Source: Bacillota bacterium (GTDB lineage: Bacteria; Bacillota; Clostridia; Lachnospirales; Lachnospiraceae). From it: DNA of 29,686 bases. The notes beneath the pieces were generated by a model that ran no database searches, was not told the DNA's origin, and saw only the letters and a program-made list of their open reading frames with translations. The stretch lies in assembly GCA_023457255.1 (NCBI GenBank), contig JAEWMB010000034.1:1-29686 (forward strand). The letters run 5' to 3'. The translations under genes and the position numbers were made by a program. Every line of letters begins with the position of its first letter. Position 1 is the stretch's first letter. Positions 25,849-29,686 of the stretch are shown in pieces.

Positions 25849-26949
25849 TTACGCTTTGACAGCCCATCTCATCTTCGTAGAACGGGCACGTGGGTTTCTA
25901 TTACATTCTTCTGCAGAGGGGCGGATTACCTCTTCTGAAATCTCACAGTAGATACCTTCTCGCTGTAAATTCTGAAAGGATTTTTTCACAAGCCTATCTT
26001 CTCCTGAGTGGAAGGTTAAGATTGCAGCTCGTCCTCCTTTTGCCAGTACATAAGGAAGTTTTTCCAGGAAACTGTATAATACTTCATATTCATTATTCAC
26101 ATCAATCCGCAATGCTTGGAAGGTTCTTTGACAAGACTTTTTAATTGCTTCTTTTCGCTCATTTTCCGGTATAAAAATCAGCGCTTTACTAATAAGATCA
26201 CGAAGTTTTGACGTTGTATCAATCTTATTTCCTCTTTTGAATTCATTTACAATCGCTCGTGAGATTTCTTTTGCATAAGGTTCATCGGAATTCTCAATTA
26301 ACATTCCCTGTAGTTCTGTCTGTGAAATAGTACTTAAACGTTCTGCTGCCGAGATTCCTTTCTCAGGATTTAATCGTAGATCCAGCGGACCTTCTGTCTT
26401 AAAGGAAAAACCTCTGTCCGGATTATCAATCTGCATCGAAGAAACTCCCAAATCTGCTAATACAAAATCAAATAACCCCGCTTCGTCTGCAACCTCATCT
26501 ATATTAGCAAAATTAAGCTGTTTGATCGTTAGAATTTCAGCACCAAATCCTAAGCTTTTAAGGCGCTCTCTTGTTTTCACTATTTCAATTGGGTCAACAT
26601 CAAGTGCATACATATGGCCTTTGGATTCCAGACATTTTAACATTTCCCTCGTATGACCGCCATAGCCAAGGGTTGCATCCAATCCCTTTTGCCCCGGTTT
26701 GATTTGCAGAAACTCTAAGATTTCATTTACACAGATGGAAATGTGCATGCCAGCAGGCGTACTTCCTTTTTGAATTACCTTTTCAACTGTTTCTGCATAT
26801 TTTTCCGGTTGTCTTTCTTTGTATTTTTCTTTAAAGGTTTTTGGGTGGGTTCCTTTGTAACGAACACGGCGTTTGTGGGTGGGTTCCTGGTTGTCTGTGG
26901 GTTGCCTTGTGAGGGGGGATTCGTTTTTATTTTTATTTTGATCAGTCAT
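25849..26949 (-). CDS. rsmH: RsmH-family 16S rRNA m4C1402 methyltransferase (paralogue)
   Basis: The 366-aa protein starts at ATG 26949 (a TTG at 27012 would give 387 aa; neither has a strong ribosome site). It matches RsmH, which N4-methylates C1402 of 16S rRNA with S-adenosylmethionine. Seen: DATLGYGGHT (about residues 91-100), the SAM loop; LADLGVSSMQIDNPDRGFSF; LDLRLNP; TFQALRIDVNNE; and LTFHSGEDR near the C-terminus. A basic 60-70 residue N-terminal extension (KRRVRYKGTHPKTFKEKY) precedes the domain, and the usual start HxPV is replaced by MHISI. It is not beside mraZ, ftsL or mraY, the usual home of rsmH, so it is probably a second copy. Function in this organism is not certain. Confidence 0.82.
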   Translation of the reverse strand: MTDQNKNKNESPLTRQPTDNQEPTHKRRVRYKGTHPKTFKEKYKERQPEKYAETVEKVIQKGSTPAGMHISICVNEILEFLQIKPGQKGLDATLGYGGHTREMLKCLESKGHMYALDVDPIEIVKTRERLKSLGFGAEILTIKQLNFANIDEVADEAGLFDFVLADLGVSSMQIDNPDRGFSFKTEGPLDLRLNPEKGISAAERLSTISQTELQGMLIENSDEPYAKEISRAIVNEFKRGNKIDTTSKLRDLISKALIFIPENERKEAIKKSCQRTFQALRIDVNNEYEVLYSFLEKLPYVLAKGGRAAILTFHSGEDRLVKKSFQNLQREGIYCEISEEVIRPSAEECNRNPRARSTKMRWAVKA

Positions 26950-27019
26950 AATATCACGTATAATCCAATTATCGTAGATGGTAATTGGATTTTTCCTTTC
27001 TCCCAGATTCAACTGGGTA

Positions 27020-27252
27020 TTTCATTCCATCTCTGTTATATTTTGAAAAGACACTGTGGATCTGTATCTATATTTTTACAGCTTTGACTGTTCCGAGGTG
27101 ACTCAGACCACAGCTTTTCATCTACTACTGTTAATCAGTTTGTTAACGCATAGAACCTTTGGTTCTTTAGACGTTTCTATTTACGTGATTACACAGCCGA
27201 ATTCTCAGTGGAAGACACCAGTGCCAAAATACATATCAGGAGGTATAACTCT
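27020..27252 (+). ncRNA. candidate bridge RNA of the IS110 element
   Basis: The 230 bases before the IS110 transposase start have no gene and contain a hairpin AGAACC-TTT-GGTTCT (about 27150-27164). IS110-group elements encode a bridge RNA in the left-end region upstream of the transposase, which is the position seen here. The target and donor loops were not assigned, and the element ends are not known, so the boundaries are only approximate. Confidence 0.4.
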
Positions 27253-28428
27253 ATGTCGATGTACTTTGTTGGAATTGATATTTCCAAGTACAAACACGAT
27301 TGCTCCATCATATCTGCCGCTGACCAAAAGGTTGTTTCAAAGTTTACTATTCAAAATGATAAGGCAGGTTTTGAACAACTACTCATTACTTTTAATTCTC
27401 TCTCCCATCCGCAGGACATAAGAATAGGGTTTGAATCAACAGCCCACTATGCCCTCAATCTTGAACTCTTCCTTGAAAATGCCAACCACAGCTTCATGGA
27501 AATTAATCCAGTTCTCATCAAGGAATACAAGAAATCCACATCTCTAAGGCGAACCAAAACCGACTCTGTTGACTGCGAATCAATAGCCCGGTGGCTAATG
27601 ACTGTCGAGTACAAACCCCATTCAAAAGGATTTTACCACGCTTATTCCTTAAAGTCACTAACTCGTTTAAGAGACCGCCTTGTCAGGCAACGTTCGTTTT
27701 ACCTTGTAAAGATAACTAATGTGCTGGACCACACATTCCCTGAATTTAAGCCATTCTTTCATGAGCGATTATCCAAGACTGCTTTATATCTTCTTGAGAA
27801 CTATGGCTCTGCTGAAAAGATGGCTCGAATGAACGCGGTATCCTACGAGAAACTTCGTTCTCTATCAAGAGGAAAATTTTCTCCCCAGCAATTCTTGCGG
27901 TTAAAGGAACATGCTGCAAATACCATCGGCGTAAATAACTCAATCTTTGATGTGGAATTAAACAGTCTGCTGACGCTATACAGATCTCTTGTAAAAGAGA
28001 TTGATACGCTTGAAAAAGAAATCAATACACTGATTGAGCAAGTACATCCTCATTATATGTCAGTTCCCGGTATTGGCTCTATATCTGCTGCAGTTATCTA
28101 TTCTGAATACGGCGATATATCGAACTTTTCAACTCCTGCCCAGATGCTCGCATTTGCAGGTATAGAACCCGGTGTCAATGATTCAGGGACAGAATCACAT
28201 GAAGGCAGGATGGTGAAGCATGGTTCCTCTCAGCTCCGTTATGTCCTCATCAACTGTTGTCTTCCTTTAATCCGGTTCGATATGACATTTGCAGCTTACT
28301 ATGCCAAGAAACGCGGAGAAGGCAAACCACACAGGGTTGCTATCACCCATGTGGCAAAAAAACTTGTTAGAGTCATCTATGCATTGGAGAGGCAGGATAT
28401 AGACTTTAACGCTCAGAAACTCCGTTAA
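27253..28428 (+). CDS. IS110-family transposase (DEDD recombinase)
   Basis: The 391-aa protein starts at ATG 27253, ten bases after AGGAGG; the frame begins earlier at 27208 without a site. The N-terminal RuvC-like domain shows D9 (GIDISK), E61 (FESTAHY), D104 and D107 (TDSVDCESIARWL). The C-terminal Transposase_20 domain shows the SVPGIGSISAAVI motif and the serine region KHGSSQLRYVL (S325/S326). The protein is full length with no frameshift, so it may be active. IS110 elements lack long terminal inverted repeats and usually make no target duplication, so the ends cannot be placed here. Confidence 0.92.
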   Translation: MSMYFVGIDISKYKHDCSIISAADQKVVSKFTIQNDKAGFEQLLITFNSLSHPQDIRIGFESTAHYALNLELFLENANHSFMEINPVLIKEYKKSTSLRRTKTDSVDCESIARWLMTVEYKPHSKGFYHAYSLKSLTRLRDRLVRQRSFYLVKITNVLDHTFPEFKPFFHERLSKTALYLLENYGSAEKMARMNAVSYEKLRSLSRGKFSPQQFLRLKEHAANTIGVNNSIFDVELNSLLTLYRSLVKEIDTLEKEINTLIEQVHPHYMSVPGIGSISAAVIYSEYGDISNFSTPAQMLAFAGIEPGVNDSGTESHEGRMVKHGSSQLRYVLINCCLPLIRFDMTFAAYYAKKRGEGKPHRVAITHVAKKLVRVIYALERQDIDFNAQKLR

Positions 28429-28455
28429 TCGTTTCATAACTGAAAGTTTCATCCC

Positions 28456-28482
28456 ATCTGAAATACAGTGTATTCAGATGGT
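28456..28482 (+). terminator. hairpin after the IS110 transposase
   Basis: CCATCTGAA and TTCAGATGG form a perfect 9-bp stem about 30 bp after the transposase stop. T-rich sequence begins a few bases further on, so termination efficiency is uncertain. Confidence 0.5.
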
Positions 28483-28610
28483 TTGTTAAAGTTCCCTTTT
28501 TTATAAAATTAAAAATCTTCAAAAATCACTTGACTATTTATAGTTTGTCACCTCTTCTATTAATAGCTTTCGTACTTTCGTATCACGTCTGCAAGTTCAT
28601 AAATTTAAGT

Positions 28611-28652
28611 ATACCTTATCAAACATACCTTATCAAACATACCTTATCAAAT
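28611..28652 (+). repeat. three tandem 14-bp repeats
   Basis: ATACCTTATCAAAC occurs three times back to back (28611-28624, 28625-28638, 28639-28652, the last with one change), followed by a degenerate partial fourth copy. There is no spacer, so it is not a CRISPR. Slippage expansion is likely. Confidence 0.85.
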
Positions 28653-28764
28653 ATAACTTATTTCGATATCGAGTAACCTCTACAGAATATATAAAATAAT
28701 CCCTAATCTCTATTCTACAATGTTTCCGCATATTCCACATCATAAAGAGATTCTTAACATAAAA

Positions 28765-28803
28765 AGCAGTAAGCACACTTTACAAGAAAGTGGACTACTG
28801 CTA
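28765..28803 (-). terminator. minus-strand terminator-like hairpin
   Basis: On the minus strand AGCAGTAGTCCACTTT folds with AAAGTGTGCTTACTGCT, with small internal mismatches, and runs into TTTTT. It suggests that something on the minus strand between here and about 29270 is transcribed. Confidence 0.55.
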
Positions 28804-29278
28804 TGTAAAGACTAAGAGGGCAAACACTCGTAATTATCCTACGAACCTGTTGTCATGGGATATTTTGCCATATTTAACTATGAAAGTCGATAGTTCTGTC
28901 TCTTACCTTTTTAAGTTGTTCTAAGGCTCATTTTATTATTCGAATCCGGCAAGTTAATTGCACTCTTAAACTTTTCATTTAGTTTTTATGCCGGCTTTTA
29001 CTTCAATTACACATATTATTTTGACTTACTAATTTTTTGCTGCCAACATCACTCCGCAAAACAATATCCTTCAGCTTAAATAATCTCACTAATCAAAGTA
29101 TATAGTATTCAACACCCGACAAAACAGGGATACCCCCACCATTTAACGGCGATTCCTGCGACTACTAAGGCTTGATTAACTGCCTGTCCTATGTCGTAAT
29201 GGTTATTTTAAAGTGATGTCCACTCAGCACCCCTATGTCTACCGCTTAGGATTTAAGCCTTCTATATATCTTTATAAA
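28804..29278. other. gene-poor stretch between two insertion sequences
   Basis: No open frame of useful length or with a ribosome site was seen on either strand. A CCGGCA/TGCCGG long-loop hairpin lies at about 28945-28996. The minus strand from about 29265 to 29100 is unusually G-rich for the window and contains AAGGCTT/AAGCCTT and several short internal pairings. A 30-codon open segment on the minus strand (including QAVNQALVVAGIAVKWWGYP) has no start codon. It may be remnant coding DNA or a structured RNA. Confidence 0.35.
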
Positions 29279-29352
29279 AAAGGCTGACTTTAATAAGGCT
29301 CTGTGTATCCTATTTTTTTAAAGAAAACGCGGAGCTTATTCAGCCTATTTTA
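29279..29352. terminator. bidirectional terminator-like hairpin
   Basis: AATAAG-CTC-type arms (29292-29306 and 29327-29340), with an outer AGGCT/AGCCT pair, form an imperfect long hairpin flanked by T-rich sequence on both strands. It lies between the gene-poor stretch and the following transposase gene. Confidence 0.5.
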
Positions 29353-29528
29353 GTTTTTTAATCTATGTATAATAGCCTAATCGGCCAATATACGCTATTT
29401 TGGGCAACAAAAAAGCATGCCCAGGTTCCGAATACCCTTAGCATACTTGCACGACAAACGCATGAATATTTTTAAAGGTTTATAAGAATAAGGGAAAAGT
29501 GTATAATCATTTCAAAGAGGATGAAAAA

Positions 29529-29686
29529 ATGCACAAAATACTGAAATATTTAGAACAAATAGAAGATTTAAGACAGAAGAAAAAAATCCTGCACAAGATG
29601 AGCGATATCATAGCGTTAGTATTTTTTGCAATGCTGGCAAACGCAGATGAATGGCCGGCAATTGAAATATTCGGGAAAGAACATGA
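29529..29686 (+). CDS. ISAs1-family transposase, 5' part (runs off the window)
   Basis: The ATG at 29529 follows AAAGAGG by nine bases, and 52 codons remain open to the window end. LEQIEDLRQKKKILHKMSDII, then ALVFFAMLANADEWPAIEIFGKE, is the N-terminal accessory domain of ISAs1-type (H-repeat-associated) DDE transposases: the conserved segment of RQ...H...DII...A...A..W.EIE.FG. The catalytic DDE domain lies outside the window, so integrity is unknown. The left end of the element was not identified. Confidence 0.82.
   Translation, partial: MHKILKYLEQIEDLRQKKKILHKMSDIIALVFFAMLANADEWPAIEIFGKEH

Noticed and set aside
28611..28660. CRISPR array
   Set aside because: 14-bp units without spacers and only three copies; a simple tandem repeat.
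29100..29200. Small minus-strand peptide gene (...QAVNQALVVAGIAVKWWGYP...)
   Set aside because: No start codon between the upstream stop and the peptide, and no ribosome site.
1..29686. tRNA, rRNA or attachment sites
   Set aside because: No tRNA-like cloverleaf, rRNA segment or flanking direct repeats suitable as att sites were noticed, although a tool search would be more sensitive.

Overview
The window is AT-rich with strong AGGAGG-type ribosome binding sites, frequent TTG/GTG starts and intrinsic terminators. This points to a low-GC Clostridia genome, probably Lachnospiraceae-like (inference from style and gene families only). About 22.5 kb is one phage-derived module; the last 7 kb is chromosomal and insertion-sequence DNA.

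Region 1 (1-4514), control operon. A consensus sigma-A promoter (TTGACA, 17 bp, TAGCAT) is surrounded by three near-identical 15-16 bp elements that look like operators. It drives an unknown 129-aa protein, an 870-aa protein and a ~280-aa protein with a C-terminal zinc ribbon. The 870-aa protein carries the signature of single-chain, two-barrel RNA polymerases (the YonO / eukaryotic RdRP QDE-1 superfamily): a DxDGD metal-binding motif at residues 545-549, an RxP motif about 50 residues before it, and an upstream QIR...KG block. The operon ends in a strong terminator followed by a second one.

Region 2 (4515-22856), tail and lysis module of a non-contractile siphovirus. Order: 271-aa conserved phage protein, major tail protein between two hairpin terminators, small proteins at the tail-chaperone position, a very long tape measure protein (about 1813 aa once a group I intron is removed), distal tail protein, tail-endopeptidase protein with a self-cleaving S74 chaperone domain, BppU-like baseplate/fibre protein, receptor-binding-type small proteins, holin-type membrane proteins and an NlpC/P60-type endolysin. 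No terminase, portal, capsid, head-completion, integrase or replication gene is present. The position directly before the major tail protein, where head genes normally lie, holds the polymerase operon. The simplest reading is a capsid-less, lysis-released tail particle (F-type tailocin-like) whose late genes may be transcribed by its own polymerase. That functional link is inference.

Region 3 (22857-29686), flank. A conserved hypothetical pair (DUF6323-like and DUF6179-like) is followed on the minus strand by an HTH-membrane protein, a PHP-domain remnant and an RsmH-family methyltransferase with an N-terminal extension. Then come a complete IS110-family transposase with a candidate bridge-RNA leader, 1.1 kb without a clear gene but with several hairpins, and the 5' end of an ISAs1-family transposase running off the window.
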